DNA from: Antarctobacter sediminis
GTDB lineage: Bacteria > Pseudomonadota > Alphaproteobacteria > Rhodobacterales > Rhodobacteraceae
Length of the DNA stretch: 64,000 nt
Assembly (NCBI RefSeq): GCF_019218285.1
Contig: NZ_JAHUZG010000003.1
Location: 1-64,000 of the forward strand
Direction: 5' to 3'
Position 1 is the stretch's first letter. Each line of letters starts with the position of its first letter. Positions 8,143 through 16,389 of this stretch are shown here, piece after piece. The notes below the pieces were generated by a model that saw nothing but the letters and a program-made list of their open reading frames with translations, made no database searches and had not been told where the DNA came from. The position numbers and the translations under genes are program-made.

Positions 8143-8760
8143 ATGACCCAGATCCGTTCGCTTTTCGCCACCCGCCTGTACCAGGCCCGCCTTGCGGAGC
8201 ATGGTGACATCGACACAGCCGAGCTTGAAGGTTCGTGCTATTCCATCGCCGAGGACGACGAGGCGGGGCAGGACTGGTGCGAAGAACAGGGGTATCCGGG
8301 ATATACCTCTTATGCGTCGCTGACGGATCTGCCCTGGCGATTCCCGATTTTCGCGGATCTGGTCAAGGTTCTGGACCAGCATGTCGCCGCCTTTGCGAAG
8401 GATCTTGAGTTCGAACTGGGCGACAAGGAGCTTGTCCTTGAGGATATCTGGATCAATATCCTGCCAGAGGGCGGCACGCATTCCAGCCATATCCATCCGC
8501 ATTCGGTGATTTCGGGCACAACCTATGTTGCGATGCCCGAAGGCGCATCCGCGCTGAAACTCGAGGATCCGCGCCTGTCGATGATGATGGCGGCGCCGAC
8601 CCGCAAGAAAGGGTGCCGCGAGGAGCTGCGGTCTTTTGTCTATATCGCGCCGCAGGTCGGGGACGTCTTGCTGTGGGAAAGCTGGTTGCGCCATGAGGTT
8701 CCGCTGAACATGGCCGAAGAAAACCGGGTCTCGGTGAGCTTCAACTACAAATGGGCGTGA
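8143..8760 (+). CDS. 2OG-Fe(II) oxygenase family protein (TIGR02466-like)
   Basis: At 205 residues the protein fits a small family of putative 2-oxoglutarate/Fe(II) dioxygenases. A His-rich metal motif (HSSHIHPHSVISGTTYV) lies near residue 115; the distal His and the 2OG-binding Arg are seen in WLRHEVPL and ENRVSVSFNYKW near the C-terminus. The fold would be a double-stranded beta-helix acting in the cytoplasm. The substrate is unknown. It is divergent from the hydrolase gene and 1.6 kb from rplP, which is notable because L16 is hydroxylated by an unrelated 2OG enzyme in E. coli. Confidence 0.75.
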   Translation: MTQIRSLFATRLYQARLAEHGDIDTAELEGSCYSIAEDDEAGQDWCEEQGYPGYTSYASLTDLPWRFPIFADLVKVLDQHVAAFAKDLEFELGDKELVLEDIWINILPEGGTHSSHIHPHSVISGTTYVAMPEGASALKLEDPRLSMMMAAPTRKKGCREELRSFVYIAPQVGDVLLWESWLRHEVPLNMAEENRVSVSFNYKWA

Positions 8761-8777
8761 GCGCACCGCAGCGGCCT

Positions 8778-8806
8778 TTGACAGTAACAGTTCCGTGAAA
8801 TATTTA
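8778..8806 (+). promoter_or_regulatory. Strong sigma70 promoter of the ParB-like gene
   Basis: TTGACA (8778-8783), 17 bases, TATTTA (8801-8806): a perfect -35 and a good -10 at optimal spacing, 40 bases before the start codon at 8846. Confidence 0.75.
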
Positions 8807-8847
8807 TGACGACCGGGTGCAAGCTCTTTAGCCAGGTTGTCATAAAT
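8802..8847. repeat. 9-bp inverted repeat flanking the 5' leader
   Basis: ATTTATGAC (8802-8810) overlaps the -10 element and its exact inverse GTCATAAAT (8839-8847) overlaps the start codon. The arms are 28 bases apart. Such placement could be two half-operators for an autoregulator, or a stem if transcription begins upstream of the predicted start. Confidence 0.6.
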
Positions 8848-9553
8848 GTCCTTTCGCTCCTTTACCGATCTTGAGCAGTTTCGCCGCACGATCGAAGCAC
8901 ATGTGCCGCGCAAAGTTCTGCGCGATATCTGGAATATGCTGCGGTTCGGACTGGAAGGGCCGCGGTCGGATGCGGCGATCTACGTGGCACCCTCACGTGT
9001 CAACCTAGGGCTGGGCAAACAGCGCAGCGCCCGTCAGTTCCGCCGTCAGAACAGCGGAGCCGTGGTTGCGGGTGATTGGGATCTGAATCGCTTTGACATC
9101 GAAACCAACACCAAGCTGCGCAGTTGCCGGATGCACTGGCAAGAGGGCGCGGATTGGCAAGAGACACCGATCTACCAACGTCTGGTCAAAGAAATCGCCA
9201 CCGGGCACCGGCCTGACGGCTGCGCGACAATCGAGGATGTCCATGCGCGCTATGCGGCGCTGGACAAGCTCTACGCCGAGACGCGGCAAAGGGGGCGTTT
9301 GTTGCCTAAGGCCGAATTGCCCGACTATTTCCGCCGCGAGCATGGCGGCGTACTGGTGCATGTGGCCCGTGACGGAACCTGCCTGCGCAGCGGCGGTGGC
9401 GCGCATCGCTTTGCCATTGCCCGGATTCTTGGCCTGCCGGAAATGCCCGCCCAGATCGGGGTGGTGCATCCCGATGCAATCCGGAACGGCCATTTGGCCA
9501 AGTTGCTGCGGTCCAGCTTTGGCGAGGGTGGCAACGGCGCTTCGCTGGCCTAG
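8846..9553 (+). CDS. Conserved protein with a ParB/sulfiredoxin-like C-terminal motif
   Basis: The 235-residue protein is mostly unrecognised. Near residues 160-205 it has GGVLVHVARDGTCLRSGG and HRFAIARILGLPEMPAQIG. This is the pattern of the ParB/Srx-like fold, in which a conserved G(N)HRxxxA segment follows a beta-hairpin. Proteins of this type act as nucleotide-binding or nuclease-like modules, but no activity can be assigned. It is monocistronic, with its own strong promoter and an unusual inverted repeat in the leader; no clear Shine-Dalgarno precedes the ATG. Confidence 0.6.
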   Translation: MSFRSFTDLEQFRRTIEAHVPRKVLRDIWNMLRFGLEGPRSDAAIYVAPSRVNLGLGKQRSARQFRRQNSGAVVAGDWDLNRFDIETNTKLRSCRMHWQEGADWQETPIYQRLVKEIATGHRPDGCATIEDVHARYAALDKLYAETRQRGRLLPKAELPDYFRREHGGVLVHVARDGTCLRSGGGAHRFAIARILGLPEMPAQIGVVHPDAIRNGHLAKLLRSSFGEGGNGASLA

Positions 9554-9574
9554 AGCGGCCTCACACTGACGCTG

Positions 9575-11173
9575 TCAGCTGGCGGAGCCAACCGCCCTTT
9601 CACCTGAGGGTGCGGCATCCAGAAGATTGGCGATCCCCGCGCGCAGCTCTGCGGCGGGCACCGGTTTCGACAGAACCAGATCCACGGTTCCGTCTTCGGC
9701 CGAGCCAAGCCCGCGCGCCAGCCCGGTCAACAGGATCACCGGGGTCGAGGCGTCCACCGCCTTGATCCGGGCGGCAATCTCGACACCTGTCGAGGACCCG
9801 GGAACATAATTGTCCAATAGCGCCAGATCATACCCGCCCTTGTCCACCGCGCGCAGGGCTTCTTCGGAGGTGGCTGCCTCGGTCACGGTGAATCCCCATC
9901 CCTTGAGATTGCGGCGCAGGATGTCACGGATCTGTTCTTCGTCCTCCAGCAGCAGGATATGATGCCTGTCAAACGGCGTCGGCCCGGCCTTCGGAGTCTT
10001 CCGTTCCAGCAACGGGTTGGATCGGTGCATCGGAAACAACAGCCGAACGTTGGTCCCCGCGCCTGGGGTCGACGAGATCGCGATTTCACCGCCTAGTTGG
10101 CGCATGAACCCCGCCGCCATGGATAGCCCGAGCCCCGACCCCCTGGAGCGCGACTTGGTGGTAAAGAAAGGTTCGGTCACCCGGTCGATGTGCTCCGCCG
10201 GAATGCCGGTACCGTCATCCTGAACACACAGGCAAATCAGATCGCCTGCGAAAGGGGGGGGAATGTCGGTGCAGTTATCCGGCAGCTTGGTGCGGATGCG
10301 GATCGTACCGCCCTCGCGGATCGCGTCGCGGGCGTTGATCAGGATGTTCAGGATCACCGATTGCAGGTTGTCCCGATCCGCGAAGATCGGTGCCGGGCCT
10401 TTTGGGCGAATGACCTCGACCCGGGCTTTTTGAAGGGTGGTCCGTTCAAAAAGCGTCACTGCCCTGTCCACCTCTTCTGCCAGGTCAAGGGCCGTGGGAA
10501 GGATTGTCGCTTTTTGCGCAAAATTCAGAAGGCTGCGGGTCAGCATGCCGCCACGCCCCGCCGCTGAAACGATTTCAGACAACAATTGACTGCGCAGGCC
10601 GTCGGGCAGGTCGTCCTGAAGCAGTTCGGCATTCCCCATGACCACGGCGAGGATGTTGTTGACATCATGGGCGACGCCAGCGGTCAATTCGCCCAAAGCG
10701 GCAAGCCGATTGGCCTGCGCCTTGCGTTCTTCTGCCAGCCGGGATTCTGTCACGTCAAGGCTGCTGCCCAGACCGCGGACAATGCGGCCGCTGGCATCGC
10801 GTTCGGGCGCGACAACTTCGCGGATATAGCCGATGCTGCGGTCCCGCCGATAAAAACGGTATTCCATCTCGATCGTTTCGCCCAGCAACAGCCGTTGATA
10901 CGCTTCGCGCAGGATGTCCCGATCTTCGGGGTGGACCATGTCCATCTCACCGCCAAGACCGCTGACGGCCTCGATGAACTCTGACGGGGTCAATCCGAAG
11001 GTTTCGGCGTGCTGGACCGAGCAGACTTCAACAATGGCGTCGAGGACGTTGAAGACGAAATAGCCCAATTGGGCAATGCGAGCAGCCTGTTCCAGCATAA
11101 GCGCATGAGACGCCCCGTCCGGCCCGATACGGCTGAATAGCGGGCCATCCCCCGGTATTTCCCGTTCGGCCAT
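9575..11173 (-). CDS. PAS-containing hybrid sensor histidine kinase
   Basis: The 532-residue protein has no membrane segment, so it senses a cytoplasmic signal. Order: one PAS domain (about 35-145), a dimerisation/phosphoacceptor helix with VAHDVNNILAVVMGNAELL (His169), an ATPase domain with N-box ILNILINARDAI and G-box GSGLGLSMAAGF, and a C-terminal receiver from about 400 with LALLDNYVPG and LSKP. An in-frame GTG at 11197 lies at or upstream of the predicted transcription start, so the ATG at 11173, 9 bases after AGGGG, is preferred. No partner regulator is adjacent. Confidence 0.88.
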   Translation of the reverse strand: MAEREIPGDGPLFSRIGPDGASHALMLEQAARIAQLGYFVFNVLDAIVEVCSVQHAETFGLTPSEFIEAVSGLGGEMDMVHPEDRDILREAYQRLLLGETIEMEYRFYRRDRSIGYIREVVAPERDASGRIVRGLGSSLDVTESRLAEERKAQANRLAALGELTAGVAHDVNNILAVVMGNAELLQDDLPDGLRSQLLSEIVSAAGRGGMLTRSLLNFAQKATILPTALDLAEEVDRAVTLFERTTLQKARVEVIRPKGPAPIFADRDNLQSVILNILINARDAIREGGTIRIRTKLPDNCTDIPPPFAGDLICLCVQDDGTGIPAEHIDRVTEPFFTTKSRSRGSGLGLSMAAGFMRQLGGEIAISSTPGAGTNVRLLFPMHRSNPLLERKTPKAGPTPFDRHHILLLEDEEQIRDILRRNLKGWGFTVTEAATSEEALRAVDKGGYDLALLDNYVPGSSTGVEIAARIKAVDASTPVILLTGLARGLGSAEDGTVDLVLSKPVPAAELRAGIANLLDAAPSGERAVGSAS

Positions 11174-11201
11174 GCGGTTTACCCCTGTTCTGGTCACGTA
11201 A

Positions 11202-11231
11202 ACTATACGAAAGGAGTCAGTGTTCCCTCAA
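11202..11231 (-). promoter_or_regulatory. Candidate promoter of the hybrid kinase
   Basis: Read on the minus strand: TTGAGG (11231-11226), 18 bases, TATAGT (11207-11202). The predicted start near 11195 leaves a leader of about 22 bases before the ATG at 11173. Confidence 0.6.
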
Positions 11232-11351
11232 GTGAAGTTCTTTGCCTGTGTCGACTATGTGCGAAATTGTGTGCAGTTTCCCTAAGGTCAGCCCGTATAT
11301 CTTTACGCCTCTGGGCCACCCTCATGACCAGAGTGAAACTGGGGGTTTGAA

Positions 11352-11798
11352 ATGGAACTGCATTCCTGTTGTGCCGGGCGTGATCACCAACGCTCAAAGA
11401 GGGCTGATATCCCGCTCGCGACCAGTGACAAGCCGATGGGCAAGTCCGCACAATCCGTCGGTCATCGCGCCAAAGCCGCCGTTCGCGACGCCTGCGAGGC
11501 GGGGGTGTGCCTGACACAGGGGCAAGCGGCTTCGACAATTGCGCGGGGGACGACCGAACTCGTGGTTGAGGCGATGTATGTCAGCATGACCTATGCCGCT
11601 GTCGCCGTAAGTGGTGAGGTGGCCGAGCCCGTTGTTCCCGAGGCGTCTGGCAGTCCAGTGGATGAGTTGCCCGCCGTCGAGCCGCCGTCCGCTACCAAAG
11701 ACGCAGCCGCCCCTGCGGGATATGCGGCGTCGCTGAGTTTTGTCTCCTTCGAGGCAAGTTATGTGTCGGACAGCGTCGCGCTGGAACTATTGCGGTAG
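11352..11798 (+). CDS. Possible hypothetical protein
   Basis: An open frame of 148 codons lies in the 763-base stretch between the kinase and the VasI-like gene. The C-terminal two-thirds is rich in Ala, Val, Glu and Pro (for example VSGEVAEPVVPEASGS) with few Arg, unlike a shadow frame. The N-terminus is less convincing, and a start at 11439 (MGKSAQSVGHR) is an alternative. No promoter or good ribosome site was found and no family is recognised. The rest of the stretch holds only the kinase promoter. Confidence 0.35.
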   Translation: MELHSCCAGRDHQRSKRADIPLATSDKPMGKSAQSVGHRAKAAVRDACEAGVCLTQGQAASTIARGTTELVVEAMYVSMTYAAVAVSGEVAEPVVPEASGSPVDELPAVEPPSATKDAAAPAGYAASLSFVSFEASYVSDSVALELLR

Positions 11799-11936
11799 GC
11801 GTGCCCTCTGGTGGGTCGAATTGTTTCCAAACAATGTGATTGGCGTCAAATTTAAGCGAGTATACAAAGCATTAGGTTCAACACGGTGCGCCGGTTGACC
11901 ACTTTGAGCACTGTTCATTTCAAAAGGACGCTGAGT

Positions 11937-12557
11937 ATGCGGTTCGTCATTCTTTCCTTGGCCATCGGGCTTTCCCCCTTGGCGGTGCATGCACAAGATC
12001 TAGCGGCATGTCTTGGGGTGCCGAATGATCAGGCGCGTTTGATTTGCTACGATGCGCTTGCCGGATACAAGGCCGCGCCCGCCCCCGATCAGGAGGATGA
12101 CAGCCCGGTTTCTGCGGCTGTTTCGAAATGGCTGTTTGTTGAGAAAACGGACCCGTTTTCAGGCAAGGAGACATCCTATGTTGTGCTTGAGAGCGACAAG
12201 GCAAATGCGCGGATGACGGATGCGCCGGTTTCGACCTTCGTGCGGTGCGACGGCAAAGGTGGGCACGAGATCTTTGTCGTTTCCGGTGGCTACATTGGCA
12301 GTACAAGGGATACGGTCCCGGTTCGCTACAAGTTCGGCGAGAACGAGCCCATTTCGGAGAAGTGGGGCGAATCCACCAGCGGCAAGGCGGCCTTTCTGCC
12401 TGACCGTTTCAGGGATTTCCGGGCAGGCCTGTTGACCGGCGAGAGCTTTGTTTTCGAGTTCACGGATTTTCGCGGAACCCGGTCCAACGCGCGCTTTCCC
12501 GAGACGCCATTGAGCGAGAAGTTTGACCATGTCATTGGCGGTTGCCAGGCGGGCTAG
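11937..12557 (+). CDS. Secreted VasI/TagO-like protein
   Basis: The 206-residue protein starts with a signal peptide (MRFVILSLAIGLSPLAVHAQ). It continues with the pattern of type VI secretion-associated VasI/TagO proteins: ACLGVPNDQARLICYDALAG near the mature N-terminus, a central RCDGKGGHEIFVVSGGYIGS strand region, VRYKFGENEP, then W and F positions typical of the family. The start at 11937 follows AAAAGGACG and is the only one giving a signal peptide. No type VI structural gene is near, so its role here is unknown; periplasmic location is the firmest inference. Confidence 0.55.
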   Translation: MRFVILSLAIGLSPLAVHAQDLAACLGVPNDQARLICYDALAGYKAAPAPDQEDDSPVSAAVSKWLFVEKTDPFSGKETSYVVLESDKANARMTDAPVSTFVRCDGKGGHEIFVVSGGYIGSTRDTVPVRYKFGENEPISEKWGESTSGKAAFLPDRFRDFRAGLLTGESFVFEFTDFRGTRSNARFPETPLSEKFDHVIGGCQAG

Positions 12558-12588
12558 ACCCGCGCGCCAAGGGTGTTGCAGATAATCC

Positions 12589-12617
12589 TTGCATAGTTGG
12601 GGATTCTGGCATAGTGC
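12589..12617 (+). promoter_or_regulatory. Candidate promoter of the rpmC block
   Basis: TTGCAT (12589-12594), 17 bases, TAGTGC (12612-12617). The leader of about 90 bases contains two small palindromes, CAGGGTGACCCTG and TGCCTGCAGGCA. The -10 is weak, so this is tentative. Confidence 0.4.
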
Positions 12618-12710
12618 AGCCGCTCATCCACGGACTCCACCGGAATCAGGGTGACCCTGCGTGCCTGCAGGCAGGGGCCTACCGGTGATGTTGCAGCAAA
12701 GGAGAGGCGC

Positions 12711-12923
12711 ATGAACGCCCAGGAACTCCGTGACAAGACCCCGGACGAACTCCGGGACCAGCTTGTCCAGCTCAAGAAGGAGGCTTTCAACCTCCGCTTT
12801 CAGGCGGCCACCGGCCAACTGGAAAATACCGCGCGTATGCGCGAGGTGCGTCGCAGCGTTGCCCGCATCAACACCATCCTGAACGAAAAAGCCGCTGCCG
12901 CGGCCTCGACTGCGGAGGCGTAA
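12711..12923 (+). CDS. rpmC: 50S ribosomal protein L29
   Basis: L29 (70 residues) is a small helical protein at the tunnel exit. [18 protein letters not shown] and the [22 protein letters not shown] core are typical. The start at 12711 follows AAAGGAGAGG. The gene normally follows rplP directly, but here it is 6.2 kb downstream and needs its own promoter. rpsQ starts 3 bases after its stop. Confidence 0.96.
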   Translation: MNAQELRDKTPDELRDQLVQLKKEAFNLRFQAATGQLENTARMREVRRSVARINTILNEKAAAAASTAEA

Positions 12924-12926
12924 CGA

Positions 12927-13235
12927 ATGCCCAAGCGTATCCTGCAAGGCACCGTCACCTCGACCGCCAACAAGCAGACCGTGACCGTCCAGGTCGTCCG
13001 TCGCTTCAAGCACCCCGTGCTTCAGAAGACCATCAAAAAGTCCAAGAAGTACCGCGCCCACGATGAGAACGAACAGTTCAACGTCGGCGATAGCGTCCTG
13101 ATCCGCGAATGCGCTCCGAAATCCAAGACGAAGCGCTGGGAAGTCATGACCGAAGAAATGCAGGCCGAACACGAGAAGCAACGCGCCGAAGCCGCCGCCG
13201 CCGCTCAGCAGGCCGAAGCAGAAGCCGCCCACTAA
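12927..13235 (+). CDS. rpsQ: 30S ribosomal protein S17 with an acidic C-terminal tail
   Basis: S17 (102 residues) is an OB-fold primary 16S rRNA-binding protein. [21 protein letters not shown] and [19 protein letters not shown] fit the family. The last 25 or so residues ([21 protein letters not shown]) extend beyond the ordinary end (E. coli S17 is 84 residues) and resemble the Ala/Glu tail on L3 in this genome. Confidence 0.96.
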   Translation: MPKRILQGTVTSTANKQTVTVQVVRRFKHPVLQKTIKKSKKYRAHDENEQFNVGDSVLIRECAPKSKTKRWEVMTEEMQAEHEKQRAEAAAAAQQAEAEAAH

Positions 13236-13243
13236 AGGGCGAT

Positions 13244-13267
13244 CCGGGGCCGTATTCGCGGCCCCGG
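13244..13267 (+). promoter_or_regulatory. GC-rich hairpin between rpsQ and rplN
   Basis: CCGGGGCCG and CGGCCCCGG form a perfect 9-bp stem with a 6-base loop in the 97-base gap. It has no T run, so it is more likely an RNA stability, processing or protein-binding element than a terminator. Confidence 0.5.
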
Positions 13268-13332
13268 TGACATTCGAAACCCCCGGGTCAATGTTCTCTG
13301 GAAGAGCGGCCCGGGACGTCGGGAGATAACTT

Positions 13333-13701
13333 ATGATCCAGATGCAGACCAATCTGGATGTCGCTGACAACTCCGGAGCCCGGAAAGTTCAGTGCATCAA
13401 GGTTCTGGGCGGTTCCCACCGCCGCTATGCCTCTGTCGGCGACATCATCGTGGTGTCGGTGAAGGAGGCCATTCCGCGTGGTCGCGTGAAGAAAGGTGAC
13501 GTCCGCAAGGCCGTCGTCGTGCGCACCGCCAAGGAAGTTCGCCGTGAAGACGGCACCTCGATCCGCTTTGACCGCAACGCCGCCGTGATCCTGAACAACG
13601 CAGGTGAGCCGGTTGGCACCCGTATCTTCGGGCCGGTCGTGCGTGAGCTGCGTGCCAAGAACTTCATGAAGATCATCTCGCTCGCCCCGGAGGTGCTGTA
13701 A
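13333..13701 (+). CDS. rplN: 50S ribosomal protein L14
   Basis: L14 (122 residues) sits at the subunit interface. [19 protein letters not shown] and the [20 protein letters not shown] signature are diagnostic. It follows a 97-base gap with a stable hairpin; rplX starts one base after its stop. Confidence 0.98.
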   Translation: MIQMQTNLDVADNSGARKVQCIKVLGGSHRRYASVGDIIVVSVKEAIPRGRVKKGDVRKAVVVRTAKEVRREDGTSIRFDRNAAVILNNAGEPVGTRIFGPVVRELRAKNFMKIISLAPEVL

Positions 13702-13702
13702 G

Positions 13703-14014
13703 ATGGCTGCCAAGCTGAAAAAGGGTGACACGGTCATCGTTCTGACCGGCAAGGACAAGGGCAAAACCGGCGAGATCGTCAGCGTTGACCCCAAGGCCGG
13801 CAAGGCCGTTGTCGATGGTCTGAACATCGCCATCCGTCACACTCGCCAGAGCCAGACCAGCCAGGGCGGCCGCCTGCCCAAGGCCCTGCCGATCGACCTG
13901 TCGAACCTGGCCTACGTCGACGCCAACGGCAAACCGACCCGCGTTGGTTTCCGCATGGAAGGCGACAAAAAGGTTCGCTACGCCAAGACCACGGGGGACG
14001 TGATCGATGCTTGA
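13703..14014 (+). CDS. rplX: 50S ribosomal protein L24
   Basis: L24 (103 residues) is an assembly initiator with a KOW domain, seen as [20 protein letters not shown]. Its 3' end overlaps the rplE start by 8 bases. Confidence 0.97.
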   Translation: MAAKLKKGDTVIVLTGKDKGKTGEIVSVDPKAGKAVVDGLNIAIRHTRQSQTSQGGRLPKALPIDLSNLAYVDANGKPTRVGFRMEGDKKVRYAKTTGDVIDA

Positions 14015-14588
14015 TATGGAAAGCTACACCCCGCGCCTGAAGGCTCAGTATCGCGAGACCATCAAGGCGGCGATGAAAGAGCAGTTCGGCTATACGAACG
14101 ACATGCAGATCCCGCGTCTGGAAAAGATCGTTCTGAACATCGGCTGCGGCGCCGAAGCGGTTCGTGACTCGAAGAAAGCCAAGTCGGCTGTCGAAGATCT
14201 GACCAAGATCGCCGGCCAGCAGGCCGTCGGCACCAAGGCCAAGCACAGCCACGCGCCGTTCCGTCTGCGCGAAGGCATGATCATCGGCGCCAAGGTTACC
14301 CTGCGTGACGTGCGCATGTATGAATTCCTGGACCGCCTGGTGACCGTGGCAATGCCCCGCATCCGCGACTTCCGCGGCGTGAAGCCGTCCTTCGACGGTC
14401 GCGGCAACTTTGCCATGGGTCTGAAAGAACACATCGTGTTCCCGGAAATCGACTTCGACAAGGTTGACGAAGTCTGGGGCATGGATGTGGTCATGACGAC
14501 CAATGCCAAGGATTTCGGCGAGCACACCGCCGATGCCCAGGCCAAAGCGTTGCTGACGCATTTCAACGTACCGTTCACCAAGGCGTAA
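14007..14588 (+). CDS. rplE: 50S ribosomal protein L5
   Basis: L5 (193 residues) binds 5S rRNA and contacts P-site tRNA. Recognised by [31 protein letters not shown] and [12 protein letters not shown]. The start at 14007 ([15 protein letters not shown]) matches alphaproteobacterial L5 and overlaps rplX; an internal ATG at 14016 is a less likely alternative. Confidence 0.97.
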   Translation: MLDMESYTPRLKAQYRETIKAAMKEQFGYTNDMQIPRLEKIVLNIGCGAEAVRDSKKAKSAVEDLTKIAGQQAVGTKAKHSHAPFRLREGMIIGAKVTLRDVRMYEFLDRLVTVAMPRIRDFRGVKPSFDGRGNFAMGLKEHIVFPEIDFDKVDEVWGMDVVMTTNAKDFGEHTADAQAKALLTHFNVPFTKA

Positions 14589-14600
14589 GAGGACAAAGAC

Positions 14601-14906
14601 ATGGCAAAAAAATCCATGATCGAGCGCGAGAAAAAGCGCGAGCGCCTGGTGGCCCGGTATGCCGCCAAGCGCGCTGAACTGAAAGAAATCGCAACCGACG
14701 AATCGAAGCCGATGGAAGAGCGCTTCAAGGCCCGCCTCAAGCTGGCCAAGCTGCCGCGCAATTCGTCGCCCACCCGGCTGCACAACCGCTGCCAGCTGAC
14801 GGGCCGTCCGCACGCCTACTACCGCAAGCTCAAGATCAGCCGTATCGCCCTGCGCGAACTCGGTTCGAACGGCAAGCTGCCGGGCGTCGTGAAGTCGAGC
14901 TGGTAA
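14601..14906 (+). CDS. rpsN: 30S ribosomal protein S14, zinc-independent form
   Basis: This 101-residue S14 is the long form without the CxxC pairs, so it needs no zinc. [17 protein letters not shown] and [21 protein letters not shown] are typical. It lies in the head of the 30S subunit beside S3 and S10. Confidence 0.97.
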   Translation: MAKKSMIEREKKRERLVARYAAKRAELKEIATDESKPMEERFKARLKLAKLPRNSSPTRLHNRCQLTGRPHAYYRKLKISRIALRELGSNGKLPGVVKSSW

Positions 14907-14918
14907 GGAGGGTATGAG

Positions 14919-15311
14919 ATGAACGATCCTATCGGCGATATGCTCACCCGCATCCGCAACGCGCAGCTGCGCGGCAAGTCCACCACCTCCACACCGGCAT
15001 CAAAGCTGCGTGGCTGGGTTCTGGACGTGCTGGCGGACGAAGGTTACATCCGCGGCTACGAAAAGAGCACGGATGAACGCGGCCACCCCGCGTTTGAAAT
15101 CAGCCTGAAATACTTCGACGGCACCCCTGTCATTCGCGAAGTGAAACGGGTCTCCAAGCCCGGCCGCCGCGTTTACATGAGTGTCAATGACATCCCGCAG
15201 GTCCGCAACGGCCTGGGCGTGTCGATTGTCTCCACCCCCAAGGGTGTGATGTCGGACGCAAACGCACGCGCAGCCAACGTTGGCGGCGAAGTGCTCTGCA
15301 CCGTATTCTAA
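14919..15311 (+). CDS. rpsH: 30S ribosomal protein S8
   Basis: S8 (130 residues) binds 16S rRNA helix 21 and represses the spc operon in E. coli. [14 protein letters not shown] and the C-terminal [18 protein letters not shown] are diagnostic. A good GGAGGGT Shine-Dalgarno precedes the ATG. Confidence 0.98.
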   Translation: MNDPIGDMLTRIRNAQLRGKSTTSTPASKLRGWVLDVLADEGYIRGYEKSTDERGHPAFEISLKYFDGTPVIREVKRVSKPGRRVYMSVNDIPQVRNGLGVSIVSTPKGVMSDANARAANVGGEVLCTVF

Positions 15312-15325
15312 GGAGGCCTGAACAC

Positions 15326-15859
15326 ATGTCTCGTATTGGTAAGAAGCCGGTCGAAATGCCTTCGGGTGTGTCGGCCAGCGTCTCGGGCCAGACCATCGAA
15401 GTGAAGGGGCCGAAAGGCACCCAAAGCTTCACGGCCACCGATGACGTTACGCTGATCGTCGAAGAAAACGCCATCAAGGTGGAGCCGCGCGGCAAGTCCA
15501 AGCGCGCCCGCCAGCAGTGGGGGATGTCCCGCACTGTGGTGTCGAACCTCGTTCACGGCGTTCAGAACACCTTCAAGAAGGAACTGGAAATCCAGGGCGT
15601 CGGTTACCGGGCGCAGTTGCAGGGCAATGTCCTGAAGCTTAACCTTGGCCTGTCGCACGACGTGGACTTCCAGATCCCCGACGGCATCACCATCACCTGC
15701 CCCAAGCCCACCGAGATCATCATCGAAGGGCATGACATCCAGCAGGTGGGCCAGGTTGCGGCCAACATCCGCGACTGGCGCCGGCCGGAGCCGTATAAGG
15801 GGAAGGGTATCCGCTACAAGGGCGAATACATCTTCCAGAAGGAAGGCAAGAAGAAGTAA
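15326..15859 (+). CDS. rplF: 50S ribosomal protein L6
   Basis: L6 (177 residues) has two related domains near the GTPase centre. [15 protein letters not shown] at the start and the second-domain end [18 protein letters not shown] are diagnostic. Confidence 0.98.
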   Translation: MSRIGKKPVEMPSGVSASVSGQTIEVKGPKGTQSFTATDDVTLIVEENAIKVEPRGKSKRARQQWGMSRTVVSNLVHGVQNTFKKELEIQGVGYRAQLQGNVLKLNLGLSHDVDFQIPDGITITCPKPTEIIIEGHDIQQVGQVAANIRDWRRPEPYKGKGIRYKGEYIFQKEGKKK

Positions 15860-15871
15860 GGACGCAAGGCA

Positions 15872-16231
15872 ATGGCAAACAGCAAACGTGTACTGTTCCA
15901 GAAGCGCCGCCTGCGCGTCCGGAACAAGCTTCGCAAGGTCAACGCGGGTCGCGTTCGCCTTTCGGTTCACCGTTCGAACAAGAACATCTCTGTCCAGCTC
16001 ATCGACGATCTGGCGGGCAAGACCCTGGCAGCAGCTTCCTCGCTGGAGCCGTCGCTGGGTGTTGTCGGCAAGAACAACATCGAAGCAGCGGCCAAGGTGG
16101 GTGCGGCAATCGCCGAACGCGCCAAGGCAGCCGGTGTGGAAGAAGCCTACTTCGACCGTGGCGGCTTTCTCTTTCACGGCAAGGTGAAGGCTCTGGCCGA
16201 CGCCGCGCGTGAAGGTGGTCTGAAGATCTAA
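15872..16231 (+). CDS. rplR: 50S ribosomal protein L18
   Basis: L18 (119 residues) binds 5S rRNA together with L5. [20 protein letters not shown] and the end [20 protein letters not shown] fit the family. Unusually for the spc cluster, a 158-base gap with several hairpins separates it from rpsE. Confidence 0.97.
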   Translation: MANSKRVLFQKRRLRVRNKLRKVNAGRVRLSVHRSNKNISVQLIDDLAGKTLAAASSLEPSLGVVGKNNIEAAAKVGAAIAERAKAAGVEEAYFDRGGFLFHGKVKALADAAREGGLKI

Positions 16232-16237
16232 GCCTGC

Positions 16238-16370
16238 GGTGCGCAGCATATGCGCACCCATCAAAGGGTGTGCCCTCTGGGCGCACCTTTATTTGCAGGT
16301 GGAAACACCTCGATGATCGAGGGGCTTGATGGCCCACTGCGATTGAACAATCACGGTGCTCTTGGGCACC
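16238..16370 (+). promoter_or_regulatory. Structured leader with three GGTG/CACC hairpins before rpsE
   Basis: Hairpin 1 (16238-16258) pairs GGTGCGCA with TGCGCACC. Hairpin 2 (16267-16287) pairs GGTGTGCCC with GGGCGCACC and is followed by TTTATTT, so it looks like an intrinsic terminator. Hairpin 3 (16355-16370) pairs GGTGC with GCACC just before rpsE, after the small palindrome GATTGAACAATC (16341-16352). The shared GGTG/CACC stems suggest duplication or mutually exclusive pairing. Confidence 0.55.
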
Positions 16371-16389
16371 ACGAAAGAAGGAATGCCTT

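Noticed and set aside
11203-11538. A 111-codon minus-strand frame upstream of the hybrid kinase
   Set aside because: Very Arg/Pro-rich, overlaps the kinase promoter and a more plausible plus-strand frame.
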